Source of the DNA: Verrucomicrobiaceae bacterium UBA1938
GTDB lineage: Bacteria > Verrucomicrobiota > Verrucomicrobiia > Verrucomicrobiales > Verrucomicrobiaceae
Assembly (NCBI GenBank): GCA_002336895.1
Contig: DDFC01000014.1
Span: 31,203-95,202, forward strand
DNA length: 64,000 bases
Direction: 5' to 3'
Of the stretch, positions 44,701-53,227 are shown piece after piece. The notes beneath the pieces are model-generated. The model saw only the letters and a list, made by a program, of their open reading frames with translations, made no database searches and was not told the DNA's origin. Made by a program: the position numbers and the translations under genes. The stretch's first letter is position 1; every line of letters begins with the position of its first letter.

Positions 44701-44813
44701 GGCAGCGGAGACACTGGCAGGCTGGTGTAGGCCAGCGCACCTGCCAATGCAACCGCCAGCGTGGCGAGCGTCGTCGCCACGGGCCGGTGAATGAAGGTGT
44801 CCGTAAAACTCAT
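41697..44813 (-). CDS. mdtC: RND multidrug efflux permease, MdtC-like
   Basis: 1038 residues, full length for an RND pump. Begins FTDTFIHRPVATTLATLAVA; porter-domain stretches and the proton-relay acids in GFVVDDAVVVLENI (fourth membrane segment) are present, as is the C-terminal membrane half with IVKKNAIMMIDFAL. It is more like MdtC, and its partner upstream more like MdtB; in Escherichia coli these form a mixed trimer. Start overlaps the mdtB-like stop by 4 bp. Confidence 0.9.
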   Translation of the reverse strand: MSFTDTFIHRPVATTLATLAVALAGALAYTSLPVSPLPQVDMPSISVSASLPGASPETMAATVATPLERALGRIAGVTEMTSSSSMGSTSISLQFDISRDVDSAARDVEAAINASRSLLPTGMPGNPTYRKMNTADSPIMIMALTSDVATPGQMYDVASTVIAQKISQVDGVGNVSIGGSSLPAVRATMSMPALTRANLTMEDVRAAITGANVTRPKGVVEDRTHRWQVVASDQLSHADEYKKIIVSYSNGAAVRLADLGEVTDAVQDAYNYGSTNGKASVSFIVFRQAGANIIEVVDKIKALMPRLKAMIPAAMNLEITMERTITIKASIDDVQHSLLIAIGLVVLVVFAFLRRARATLIPGVAVPVSLLGTFGVMYLCGYSLDNLSLMALTISTGFVVDDAVVVLENITRHIESGMPVMEAARRGTREVTFTVISMSISLVAVFIPILLMGGLMGLLFREFAVVLSVAIAVSLVVSLTTTPMMCARMVRADAHDHKPGFFARFSEGVFLWVQSFYAYTLHIALRHRWLTLCSLLGIVGLTGWLYVTIPKGFFPQQDNGLLIGNISADQNISFQAMRDKIITIASLVQNDPAVAKLNASCGSDSRMGGPKNTGRVFVALKPLAEREPMDVILARFRGKLSKIPGAMLLLMPSQDLRIGGRSSRALYQYTLMANDVATLRNVEPKVRLALLGLKELTDVNSDFEDKGTVTRLVVDRDACARIGVSMQAVDAALNSSFGQRMVSTIYAPLNQYRVILEASQNDDAGALEHVMVRATSGKLVPLNQLTRWEAAPAPLSISHQGQFTALTFSFNVAPGTSFAQATEAVTETVDKLNLPEDVQRIFAGTAGAFQASLNNQPILILTALIVIYLVLGILYESFLHPLTILSTLPSAGVGALLALYVFGMDFNVMAMIGIFLLIGIVKKNAIMMIDFALESERERGLDSFQAIYQACQLRLRPILMTTAAALLGAVPLAFGTGVGSELRRPLGIAVVGGLIVSQVLTLYTTPVVYLFLDSLRLRFLKKHHISAVTLPASAPVTL

Positions 44814-47800
44814 GCGATGGCTGGGCTTGCTAGGGTGGACTGCTCCGCCACCTGCTGACGATGTGCAGAGGGGGCAATTCGGTCAAAGATGAGATAAATG
44901 ACCGGCGTGGTGAAAAGTGTGAGCAGCTGGCTGAAAAGCAGGCCACCCACCATGGTGAGGCCCAGCGGATGGCGCAGCTCTGAGCCCTCCCCGGTGCCGA
45001 TCATGAGCGGCAGTGCGCCGAGCAGCGCAGCCAGCGTGGTCATGAGGATGGGGCGGAAACGCAGCAGGCACGCCTGGTAGATGGCCTCCCGCGGAGCCAT
45101 GCCGTGCTCGCGCTCGGCCTCGATGGCAAAGTCGATCATCATGATGGCGTTCTTTTTCACAATGCCGATGAGCAGCACGATCCCGATGATGGCCATGACG
45201 CCGAGCTCGCTGTGCGTCAGCTCCAGCGCCAGCAGCGCGCCCACGGCGGCTGAGGGCAGCGTGGACAGAATCGTGAGCGGGTGGATGAAGCTCTCATACA
45301 ATATGCCGAGCACGAGGTACATGACCACGACGGCGGCAAGGATGAGCAGGAGCTGATTGCTCAGCGCACTCTGGAAGGCCAGTGCCGTGCCGGCAAAAGC
45401 GGTCTCGATGCTCTCGGGCATCTCGATCTCGTTCTTGATCCGCTGGATCTCCGCCACCGCCGCCCCCAGGGAGACGCCTGGAGCAAGATTGAAAGACACC
45501 GTGGCGGCTGGAAACTGATCCTGATGCGCGATGGCCAGCGTGGCGGGTTCTTCAACGATCCTGGCCACCGTGTTCAGCAGCACCTGCTGGCCGCTGGTGG
45601 AGGGCACACGCACCTGGTCAAAGGCTGCCAGCCCCTCCTGAAACTCCAGGTCATGCTCCAGCACCACACGGTACTGCCCGCTCTGGGTGAAGATGGTGGA
45701 GACGAGCCGCTGGCCAAAGGCATTGTAAAGCGCGGCATCGATGGCGGCGACGGTGACTCCAAGACGGCTGGCGGTTTCGCGGTCGATGATGACACGCGCC
45801 TGCAGGCCTCGATCAAGCAGATCATCGGCCACATCAGCGAGCAGCGGAGACTCACGCAGCTCCTCCACGAGGGCGTGCGTCCAGTCCTGCAGTGATTCGA
45901 TGTCGGGGGACTGCAAGGTGAACTGGAACTGCGTACGGCTGACGCGGTCTTCGATGTTAAGATCCTGCACCGGCTGGAGGTAGAGCTGCACGTCGGGCAG
46001 GCGGTTGGCCTTGTCCTGCAGCCGGCGCACGACCTGCATGGCGGTGGCATCGCGCTCATGTCGCGGGCGCAGGTTGATGAGCAGGCGGCCGGTGTTGGGC
46101 GTGGTGTTCACACCATCCACACCGATGAATGAGGAGACGCTCTGCACGGCATTGTCTTCAAGAATGAGCCGCGCCAGCGCCTGCTGCCGCCGCCCAAGCG
46201 CTGAGAAGGACACATTCTGCGGAGCCTCCACAAAGCCCTGGATGAGCCCCGTGTCCTGCAGGGGGAAGAACCCTTTGGACACGCTCTCATAGAGCACGCC
46301 GGTGGCCACGAGAGTAGCAATGAAGACGAGCATCGTCGTTGCCCCATGATTGAGCACCACACGCAGCACGCGGCCATAGACGGCGATGATGGCATCAAAT
46401 CCGCGTGCGACCATCTGTGCTACGGGCCCCTCCCCGCCGTGCCTGAGCAGGCGCGCGCACATCATGGGAGTAAGCGTGAGGGAGACAAAGGCGGAGATGA
46501 TGATGGAAATGGCCAGCGTGATGGCAAACTCGCGAAAGAGGCGGCCCACCACGTCCTGCATGAAGAGCAGCGGAATGAGCACGGCGATGAGCGAGAGCGT
46601 GAGCGAGATGATGGTGAAGCCGATCTGCCGCGCACCTTTGAGGGCGGCCTCCATGGGGGAGTCTCCATGCTCGATGTAGCGCGCGATGTTTTCGATCATC
46701 ACGATGGCGTCATCCACCACGAAGCCGGTGGCGATGGTCAGCGCCATGAGCGTGAGGTTGTTCAGGCTGAAGCCAAAGACCCACATGACGGCAAAGGTGC
46801 CCACAAGGGAGAGCGGCACGGCCACGGCGGGAATGATGGTGGCGCTGAAGCTGCGCAGGAAGACGAAGATGACGGCCACCACCAGCACGATGGAGAGCAG
46901 CAGCTCATACTGCACGTCCTCCACGGAGGCGCGGATGGTGGTGGTGCGGTCCGTGAGGAGCTGCACGTCCACGGCCTTGGGCAGATTTTCCTTCAGCTTT
47001 GGGATCAGCCCTTTGATGCGGTCCGCCACTTCAATGACGTTGGCTCCAGGCTGGCGCTGCACATTGACGACGACGGCGGGCTGAACATCCGCCCACGCTG
47101 CCAGGCGCACGTTTTCCGCCTCGTCCACCACATCGGCCACATCGATGACGCGCACTGGGGCGTTGTTGCGCCAGGCGATCACGAGATTGCGGTAGTCATC
47201 CACGGAGATGAGCTGGTCATTCGCATCCACAGTGCTGCTGCGTGTGGCGCTGTCGAAGCCGCCCTTCGGCTGGTTCACATTCCCCATGGCGATGGCATTT
47301 CGCAGGTCCTCGGTGCTGAGGCCGCGGGCGGAAAGCGCCACCGGATTGGCCCGGATGCGCACAGCCGGACGCATGCCGCCGCTGAGTGAGACGAGCCCAA
47401 CGCCGGAGATCTGGGAGAGCTTGGGCACGAGGCGCGTGTCTGCGGCATCCTGCACCTTGATGAGCGGCAGCGTGTGTGAGGTCAGCGCCATCGTGATGAT
47501 AGGCGCATCGGCGGGATTGACCTTGTTGTAAACCGGCGGGTTGGGCAGATCCGTGGGCAGCAGCGTGGCGGCGGCATTGATGGCGGCCTGCACGCTCTGC
47601 TCGGCGATGTCGAGCTTCAGCCCCAGCGTGAAGCGCAGCGTGATGACGGAGGAGCCGCCGCTGCTGATGGAGTACATCTGCGCCAGGCCGGGCATCTGCC
47701 CAAACTGGCGCTCCAGCGGCGCGGTGACAGAAGACGTCATCACCTCCGGACCTGCGCCAGGGTAAAGAGTTACGACTTGGATGGTGGGGTAGTCCACCTG

Positions 47801-47914
47801 CGGCAGTGCGGACACTGGCAGCAGACGGTAGGCCAGTCCCCCCACCAGCAGGACGGCCACCATCAGCAGCGTGGTGGCGACGGGCCGCTCGATGAAGATG
47901 CGTGAGGGATTCAT
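44810..47914 (-). CDS. mdtB: RND multidrug efflux permease, MdtB-like
   Basis: 1034 residues. Begins NPSRIFIERPVATTLLMVAV and LPQVDYPTIQVVTLYPGAGP, typical of MdtB. Proton-relay acids sit in GFVVDDAIVMIENIARY; the C-terminal half has IVKKNAIMMIDFAIEAER. It works with the MdtC-like subunit to export drugs, bile salt-like compounds or metal-siderophore waste from the periplasm through the OprM-like channel. Separated from the adaptor gene by 27 bp. Confidence 0.9.
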   Translation of the reverse strand: MNPSRIFIERPVATTLLMVAVLLVGGLAYRLLPVSALPQVDYPTIQVVTLYPGAGPEVMTSSVTAPLERQFGQMPGLAQMYSISSGGSSVITLRFTLGLKLDIAEQSVQAAINAAATLLPTDLPNPPVYNKVNPADAPIITMALTSHTLPLIKVQDAADTRLVPKLSQISGVGLVSLSGGMRPAVRIRANPVALSARGLSTEDLRNAIAMGNVNQPKGGFDSATRSSTVDANDQLISVDDYRNLVIAWRNNAPVRVIDVADVVDEAENVRLAAWADVQPAVVVNVQRQPGANVIEVADRIKGLIPKLKENLPKAVDVQLLTDRTTTIRASVEDVQYELLLSIVLVVAVIFVFLRSFSATIIPAVAVPLSLVGTFAVMWVFGFSLNNLTLMALTIATGFVVDDAIVMIENIARYIEHGDSPMEAALKGARQIGFTIISLTLSLIAVLIPLLFMQDVVGRLFREFAITLAISIIISAFVSLTLTPMMCARLLRHGGEGPVAQMVARGFDAIIAVYGRVLRVVLNHGATTMLVFIATLVATGVLYESVSKGFFPLQDTGLIQGFVEAPQNVSFSALGRRQQALARLILEDNAVQSVSSFIGVDGVNTTPNTGRLLINLRPRHERDATAMQVVRRLQDKANRLPDVQLYLQPVQDLNIEDRVSRTQFQFTLQSPDIESLQDWTHALVEELRESPLLADVADDLLDRGLQARVIIDRETASRLGVTVAAIDAALYNAFGQRLVSTIFTQSGQYRVVLEHDLEFQEGLAAFDQVRVPSTSGQQVLLNTVARIVEEPATLAIAHQDQFPAATVSFNLAPGVSLGAAVAEIQRIKNEIEMPESIETAFAGTALAFQSALSNQLLLILAAVVVMYLVLGILYESFIHPLTILSTLPSAAVGALLALELTHSELGVMAIIGIVLLIGIVKKNAIMMIDFAIEAEREHGMAPREAIYQACLLRFRPILMTTLAALLGALPLMIGTGEGSELRHPLGLTMVGGLLFSQLLTLFTTPVIYLIFDRIAPSAHRQQVAEQSTLASPAIA

Positions 47915-47941
47915 GCGTATGGGGTCAAGCAGTTGCCGTCA

Positions 47942-49204
47942 TCAGGGGAGCATGGCGGCCTTGTCGCCCTTGCCCTTCCCTTTTTCTTTGTCCTGATCAC
48001 CGCTTTTGGCCAGCCTGCCCGCAGATGGCTTGCCAGGAATGATGACCTCCACCTTGGCTCCATCTCGCAGGCGGTCCACTCCCTGCGTGATGACTTTGTC
48101 CCCGGGCTTGAGCCCCTCCGTGATGAGCACGCGATCCCCCTGCGTGGGGCCGGTGGTGACGGTGTGCATGCTGACGGTGCTGTCCGCCTCCTGCAGCACA
48201 TAGACATACGCGCCCTTGGACCCGCGCTGGATGCAGTTGGTCGGGGCCACAATGGCATTAGGCACGGTATTGACGAGCAGACGCGCAATCACAAACTGAT
48301 TGGGGAACAGCAGGCCGTCGGCATTGGGAAGCTGCGCCTTCAGCTTGAGCGTGCCGGAAGTGAGGTCGATCTGGTTGTCCGTGGTGAGCAGATGGCCGCG
48401 ACCGAGCAGCTTGTTCATCTCCTTGTCCACGGCTTCCACCTGCACTTTGTCTCCGGAGGCCAGACGCCTGCGCACGGCATCCACACGCTCCTGCGGGATG
48501 TTGCAAATGAGGCCGATGGGGTCCATCTGCGTGATGATGACCAGCCCGTTGGCATCGGTGGAGCGGATCATATTGCCCGGGTCCACCTGGCGCAGCCCCA
48601 CGCGCCCCGTGAGCGGAGCAGTGACCTTGGTGTAGTTCAGCTGCAAGGCCGCACTGGCCACAGCCGCACGGTCTGAGGTGAGTGCGGCATCGTACTGGCG
48701 CACAAGCGAGGCCTGCGTGTCCACCTGCTGTCGGGCGATGGAGTCCTGCTTGAGCAGCATGGTGTAGCGATCCATGTCCTTGTGGGCATTGGCCAGCAGC
48801 GCCTCGTCACGCTCCAGCTGCCCTTTGGCCTGATCCAGCGTCACCTGAAAGGGACGCGGGTCGATCTCTGCCAGCAGGTCCCCGGCTTTGACCATCTGCC
48901 CTTCAACAAAATTCACCTTGTCGAGCTGGCCGTCCACACGGCTGCGCACAGTGACGACATACAGCGGCGTGACAGTACCAGCCAGGCTGACCCATTCGTC
49001 AAAATTCTCCTGCTTCACCTCCCCCACCGTGACGGCGGCGGTCCCCCCACGTGATCCCCTGCCCCCCGGCGCTCCGGCCGCCGGAGGCTCAGGCCGGTGC
49101 ATCCACAGCCAGCCGCAGCCGATGAGAGCTAAGAAAATGATGCTAAAGCATCCGGCGCGCCCTTTAGCGGAGGGCTGATTGGAGGGGAGGTTGGTTTCGT
49201 TCAT
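47942..49204 (-). CDS. mdtA: RND efflux membrane fusion protein, MdtA-like
   Basis: About 420 residues from ATG 49204; an upstream ATG at 49264 is less likely. One N-terminal membrane segment (GCFSIIFLALIGCGWLWMH), a Gly-rich linker, then the lipoyl/hairpin halves: VTVRSRVDGQLDKVNFVEGQ, VKAGDLLAEIDPRPFQVTLD and LNYTKVTAPLTGRVGLRQVD. A basic, charged tail (DQDKEKGKGKGDKAAMLP) is unusual. It bridges the inner pump and the outer channel. It is the first gene of a four-gene operon. Confidence 0.9.
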   Translation of the reverse strand: MNETNLPSNQPSAKGRAGCFSIIFLALIGCGWLWMHRPEPPAAGAPGGRGSRGGTAAVTVGEVKQENFDEWVSLAGTVTPLYVVTVRSRVDGQLDKVNFVEGQMVKAGDLLAEIDPRPFQVTLDQAKGQLERDEALLANAHKDMDRYTMLLKQDSIARQQVDTQASLVRQYDAALTSDRAAVASAALQLNYTKVTAPLTGRVGLRQVDPGNMIRSTDANGLVIITQMDPIGLICNIPQERVDAVRRRLASGDKVQVEAVDKEMNKLLGRGHLLTTDNQIDLTSGTLKLKAQLPNADGLLFPNQFVIARLLVNTVPNAIVAPTNCIQRGSKGAYVYVLQEADSTVSMHTVTTGPTQGDRVLITEGLKPGDKVITQGVDRLRDGAKVEVIIPGKPSAGRLAKSGDQDKEKGKGKGDKAAMLP

Positions 49205-49611
49205 GTCAGGTGTCTGGGCGTGCGAAGTGATGGAACAGGCGCCCGAAAGCAAAGTTCCGATCATGCGCAGCAGTGCTACGAATCTGACATGCGCTGAGTA
49301 GCAGTCCAGCAGCAGGAAAGGCGAAGAAAAAAAAAGAACCGTTATTGTCCCATCCTCAAAGTCATTAGCCGCACAAGCTCAGCCCCTAAAGCATGTGGCG
49401 CTGAGCACGAAACACTTGTCAGCAACACCCTCAAACCCAAATCATTTTAAATCATCCTGGCCACAAATCATTCTGGCCACCAGTCACCTCCTGCGAGGCA
49501 TCATTGTCAATTCCCTGCCAGCTCACTTCGAAGCCCTCGCTCTGAAGTCATCCTTTAAACACTCTGATCCATGCGCTTGTTTGAAATGGATGCACCATGC
49601 TGAAATCAGAA
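49205..49611. other. intergenic region upstream of the efflux operon
   Basis: About 400 bp with no gene I trust. It should hold the mdtABC promoter; an A-rich run near 49325 is the only notable feature. Composition becomes less GC-rich toward the element boundary at 49612. Confidence 0.3.
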
Positions 49612-49638
49612 TGGTGGAGGCGAGGGGAGTTGAACCCC
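49612..49638 (-). other. attachment-site fragment: 3' end of a tmRNA (ssrA) gene
   Basis: The minus strand reads a T-loop and acceptor end, GGGGTTCAACTCCCCTCGCC then TCCACCA, with encoded CCA. The acceptor arm TCGCCTCC would pair with a 5' GGGGGCGA using a G-U at position 3, a tmRNA feature. No tRNA or tmRNA body precedes it, so it is a duplicated 3' end left by site-specific integration. Its direction implies the intact gene is at the far right end of the element. Confidence 0.65.
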
Positions 49639-49758
49639 TGTTTCAATTATCGGTGTTCACGGGTGTTTGAGAACGCCTTAATTTGTTGATATTGAGTAAA
49701 CTTATCATCATCAAACATTGACAAATCTCACGGGATGTTCTTAGCTGGGTTCTTAGTT

Positions 49759-50901
49759 ATGGCAAGCATCTGGAAACACCCCGAGAGCAAATACTGGTTC
49801 GCCTGTATCAGAACGGCTGAAGGAAAGAGGACCAAAAAGTCCACAAAAACCACAGACAGAGTACTTGCAAAAAAACTGGCAGATCAGTTTGAGGAAGCTG
49901 CCAGCAAAAAGAAGACGGCTCTCAATACGCGAAGGGTTATTCAGGAGCTCCATGCTTCGATCACTGGCGAAGATTTAGTTTTTCCCAGCGTGCGCGAACA
50001 TGTCGAGGGGTGGGTATCAGGCAAACAGGGAGAGGTGGCCGCAGCCACGCTTGTGTTCTACCAAGGTGTGGCGAAAAAATTCCTGTCGTGGCTTGGTGAT
50101 CGTTCAAAAAACGATCTGGCAGCGATCACCGAGGACCACATAAAGGATTTCAGGCTGCACGAAGCTGAGAAGCTCTCTGCTAAAACGGTAAATCATGAGA
50201 TCAAAACATTGAAGATGATTTTTCGGGAGGCAATGAGGCGAAAACTCATCACAGATGATCCCACCCTAAGCGTCAAATTCTTGAAGAGGAAGGCACCAAC
50301 AAAAAAGGCAGTTTTCAGCCCGGAACAGATCCGGCGAATACTCGATGCCTCTGACGACGAATGGAGATCCATGGTGATGTTTGCCCTCTATACCGGCCAG
50401 CGTCTCATTGACATCGCATCTCTCAAATCTTCAAATGTCGATCTTGAGAAAGGAGTGATCAGTCTGACAACGCGCAAGACTAACAAACAGTTGATCATCC
50501 CAATAGCAACGCCACTTCGGAAGCATATCAACCTTTTGAAGCTTGATCCCGCAGTGGGTTCAGCACTTCATCCAAGGGCCTGTAAAATCGTGGATCAACA
50601 GGGGAAGAGCGGCCACCTGAGCAATCAGTTCAGCTCGATTCTGGCAAAGGCCGGTCTGCGCAAAAAGAAGCCACACCGGAAAACTGGAGTCGGCAAGGGA
50701 AGCGGTCGAGATGAGTCTGGATTGTCATTCCACAGCTTCAGACACACGGCGGTTACCAGACTCAAAGAAGCAGGAGTTCCTGAAGCCGTTGTCATGGAAC
50801 TGATTGGCCATGACAGCGAGCAAATGAGCGCCCTGTATACGAATGTGGGAGAGGATGCACTCAAAAAGGCATCCGAATCAATGCATGATTGGGAGAGTTG
50901 A
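49759..50901 (+). CDS. tyrosine recombinase / site-specific integrase
   Basis: 380 residues from ATG 49759 (MASIWKHP); an in-frame ATG at 49735 is possible. Arm-binding and core-binding domains (residues 1-185) precede the catalytic domain, which shows Arg in TGQRLIDIASL, the Lys-bearing beta-hairpin TTRKTNKQLI, HSFRHTAVT with His and Arg, LIGHDSEQM with His, and the nucleophile Tyr in SALYTNVG. All catalytic residues are present. It lies about 120 bp from the tmRNA fragment, which is its probable attachment site. Confidence 0.92.
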   Translation: MASIWKHPESKYWFACIRTAEGKRTKKSTKTTDRVLAKKLADQFEEAASKKKTALNTRRVIQELHASITGEDLVFPSVREHVEGWVSGKQGEVAAATLVFYQGVAKKFLSWLGDRSKNDLAAITEDHIKDFRLHEAEKLSAKTVNHEIKTLKMIFREAMRRKLITDDPTLSVKFLKRKAPTKKAVFSPEQIRRILDASDDEWRSMVMFALYTGQRLIDIASLKSSNVDLEKGVISLTTRKTNKQLIIPIATPLRKHINLLKLDPAVGSALHPRACKIVDQQGKSGHLSNQFSSILAKAGLRKKKPHRKTGVGKGSGRDESGLSFHSFRHTAVTRLKEAGVPEAVVMELIGHDSEQMSALYTNVGEDALKKASESMHDWES

Positions 50902-51212
50902 AGAAAGCACTTCATGAAACCCCATTAACGTTGAGACAGTCCGGATCAGTCCCCTTCCCTTCCGACCTCAAACATCCTCGCTGTGACCGCACTTGGAAGG
51001 CTCTGACCAAATGGCTCAAATCGAAGGGAGAAGCCGATGCCAAACCCGTCCACGCCCTCAGGAAGTCCATCGGCTCCCTCATGGCCAACAAATTCGGGAT
51101 CCATGCTGCTCAACGCCTCCTGAGACACACCAGCCCGACCATCACCTCGAAGTTCTACACAGACAGGACAGCTTCAGTTTTGCCGGGTGTTGGGGCGTTG
51201 TTTGAATCCTGA
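50889..51212 (+). pseudogene. C-terminal fragment of a second tyrosine recombinase
   Basis: A reading frame overlapping the integrase end contains VHALRKSIGSLMANKFGIHA, RLLRHTSPTI and KFYTDRTA, i.e. the His-x2-Arg, His and Tyr motifs of a phage-type integrase C-terminus. The first Arg and the whole N-terminal domain are missing and no good start codon is present. It appears to be a remnant of an earlier or neighbouring integrase, pointing to layered insertions. Confidence 0.6.
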
Positions 51213-51452
51213 ATGACTAATTTCTTTCGAGAATGAGTTGTGGACCTCCACACTATCTACTTGTTGAGCTGCAAATGGCGGTGAGGGAGGAAAAATCCAC
51301 ACCCAACACCAAATCATTGAATCACAAAGAACTAAGAGCAACCGACTTGAGGATAGTGTGACAGAAGAGTGTGACAAGGCAAGCTCTCATTACAATGTTC
51401 ACACGAACAAGTTTTCCTTTACAACGATTGCGAAACATACGAAATGTGAACG

Positions 51453-51752
51453 ATGAATGAGTTTGAAGTGAACTGCGTAACCAAACCGAATCGCTATAGC
51501 ACGCATGACCATATCACCCACATAGGGAACAATACCCAAAACTGGTGCATGACTCGTGAAACGGCCATCGCACGAATCGAGGCAAAAACAGAAGCCTATT
51601 TTACTTTAGACCGCGTTTCTGGAAAAAAAGCCTATATCGGTGTGGTGCGGGAAGCTGGCAAAGTTCCTTATCTTCGCACCTACGCTGACGGGAAATGGAA
51701 CAACAATCTTCTGGAGCAAGCCGAGTGCTCAAATTGTAAAGTCGTCGCTTAG
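51453..51752 (+). CDS. DUF3892 family small protein
   Basis: 99 residues: VNCVTKPNRYSTHDHITHIG near the start and KVPYLRTYADGKWNNNLLEQ near the end, both characteristic of DUF3892. Proteins of this family are short, of unknown function and common in mobile or accessory regions. It lies 21 bp before the HEPN gene on the same strand. The upstream 240 bp are AT-rich and probably contain the promoter of this short operon. Confidence 0.75.
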   Translation: MNEFEVNCVTKPNRYSTHDHITHIGNNTQNWCMTRETAIARIEAKTEAYFTLDRVSGKKAYIGVVREAGKVPYLRTYADGKWNNNLLEQAECSNCKVVA

Positions 51753-51773
51753 GAAGGCAGACGCGGTCCGACT

Positions 51774-52523
51774 ATGCGCCAAAAAGTTGGAGACTTTTTT
51801 CAGGATCACTACCCTGCGTTGACTCCGTTTGTGGAGACGCAGGCGCGAACTGATTTCAAGGCTGCTAGAGCGTACGCCATATCACTTTTGGACATTCACG
51901 ATGCGGCCACTGGAGCACGCGCGGGCAGGCCTCCTATTCAATACGAAGCCTTGAAAAGGTCCGCCCTGATACTCGCGGTTACTGCATGGGAATCTTTTGT
52001 CGAAGACACCGTCCAGCAGCAGCTTGAATTTCAGCTCAATTTGGCTGCAAGCCCATCATCCGTGCAATCAGTGTTCAACAGGGTGGCAAACGAATGGCTC
52101 TCTTCCGATGAACCAAAACGGCTTACTGACAAGCTCATAAACTGGACAGGAGATTCATGGAAGAATTTTGTCAGAGCTTCATTGACCGCCAAACTCGAAA
52201 AGTTTCACACTCCCAACACCGAAAACGTTGAAAGTTTAATCGAACGCTACCTAGGACACAAGGCGATTAGCAAATCGTGGTCGTGGCAAGGCGTCTCGAA
52301 CATCAAGGCAAAAAAAGAGTTAGATGCATTGATCAAGGTCCGTGGTCGTGCCGTTCATCGCGGGATGCGAATGCATCCAATGTCACAGCCAGAAAAGACG
52401 ATGAAACGCCAAACCGTGGTGCATGCACTCAATCTAATCTACAACCTTGTGGACTCGACAGAAAAGGCCTTGAATATTGCCCCAAAAATCGTGCCCACAC
52501 AACCCCCTCCCCCCGAGGGTTAA
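51774..52523 (+). CDS. HEPN-domain RNase-like protein (RiboL-PSP-HEPN type)
   Basis: 249 residues, mainly helical. The two HEPN landmarks are LILAVTAWESFVEDTVQQQL near residues 63-82 and the RNase motif Rx4H in ALIKVRGRAVHRGMRMH near 185-201. HEPN proteins with this motif are metal-independent RNases in toxin-antitoxin, CRISPR and anti-phage systems. The gene is followed after 2 bp by a 91-codon gene, the spacing expected for a toxin and its partner. Whether it is a toxin, a defence effector or a housekeeping nuclease is not determined. Confidence 0.7.
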   Translation: MRQKVGDFFQDHYPALTPFVETQARTDFKAARAYAISLLDIHDAATGARAGRPPIQYEALKRSALILAVTAWESFVEDTVQQQLEFQLNLAASPSSVQSVFNRVANEWLSSDEPKRLTDKLINWTGDSWKNFVRASLTAKLEKFHTPNTENVESLIERYLGHKAISKSWSWQGVSNIKAKKELDALIKVRGRAVHRGMRMHPMSQPEKTMKRQTVVHALNLIYNLVDSTEKALNIAPKIVPTQPPPPEG

Positions 52524-52525
52524 TT

Positions 52526-52801
52526 ATGCGTTATACTAAACTCCACGCTGAGAAGAGAGCGGCCTATGAAGCGGCTAAACCAAAACGATTTGGCTCGGTT
52601 CACGAGAGAATGAAATACTTGTCGCATTTGGCCTCCGAAGCCTATGGCAATCACCATGAGATTTTGTTGGCACATCCCAAACTCGAAGAGATGCGCCAAG
52701 TGATTTTCGATCTGGAAAACGAAGTTTCGCTAAACGATTGCGATCACCTTTCGAGGGCGGCGGGAAAACGAAAGGCCTTTATCGTCACCGCTGGAAAATA
52801 A
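52526..52801 (+). CDS. small protein following the HEPN gene (possible partner)
   Basis: 91 residues from ATG 52526 (MRYTKLHAEKRAAYEAAKPK), basic at the N-terminus and helical with acidic patches later (LEEMRQVIFDLENEVSLNDC). It starts 2 bp after the HEPN stop. No DNA-binding motif typical of antitoxins is obvious; it could neutralise the HEPN protein by binding it. No family recognised. Confidence 0.55.
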   Translation: MRYTKLHAEKRAAYEAAKPKRFGSVHERMKYLSHLASEAYGNHHEILLAHPKLEEMRQVIFDLENEVSLNDCDHLSRAAGKRKAFIVTAGK

Positions 52802-52817
52802 AAGCTGAGTCAAAAAT

Positions 52818-53057
52818 ATGGGATACTGCGATAAGCTAATAGTAACAATTTCCTGCGAGCATTGTGGGATTACCGAAGACAACTGCGCTAAAGACTACGG
52901 CGGGGGCTATGGAGGGCCTGCATGGGAGCGAATGAGTTCTTTTTCAAATTTCGACGTGGTGGACAAGCACACCGAAAAGAGAGGGCCTGACATCCAATCG
53001 GCGATCTGCAAGAAGTGCGGGAAAGCGGCAAAGATTGATGATCGGTATGTCCAGTGA
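52818..53057 (+). CDS. small zinc-ribbon-like protein
   Basis: 79 residues with two Cys-x2-Cys pairs, CEHCGITEDNC near the start and CKKCGKAAKIDD near the end, spaced as in a zinc ribbon. A Gly-rich loop (KDYGGGYGGPAWERM) lies between. It is 16 bp downstream of the preceding small gene on the same strand, so it may be the last gene of the DUF3892-HEPN operon. Nucleic acid or protein binding is the general expectation. Confidence 0.6.
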   Translation: MGYCDKLIVTISCEHCGITEDNCAKDYGGGYGGPAWERMSSFSNFDVVDKHTEKRGPDIQSAICKKCGKAAKIDDRYVQ

Positions 53058-53181
53058 AGCCACACTGGTCTGTTTGGAATATCGTTAAGACACCTTCAAC
53101 CCTCCCCCTCCATTACAAAAAGCTCCCGAATTTGGCATTGTGTCCACACATAAACGGACAACCAGGTGTGACCAAGCAGCT

Positions 53182-53215
53182 AAAAGAAAAGCTCCCCTCC
53201 GTAGGAGAAGAGCTT
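53182..53215 (-). terminator. rho-independent terminator after the DUF932 gene
   Basis: A 12-bp stem (two G-T pairs) with a 3-nt loop at 53189-53215, followed on the minus strand by TTCTTTTA. It lies 12 bp after the stop codon. Confidence 0.8.
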
Positions 53216-53227
53216 CGCTTTTGTGGT

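Noticed and set aside
49395..49670. 91-codon plus-strand frame ending in a VEARGVEPLF-like peptide
   Set aside because: That ending is the usual false translation across the antisense of a tRNA/tmRNA 3' end; the rest has no features of a protein.
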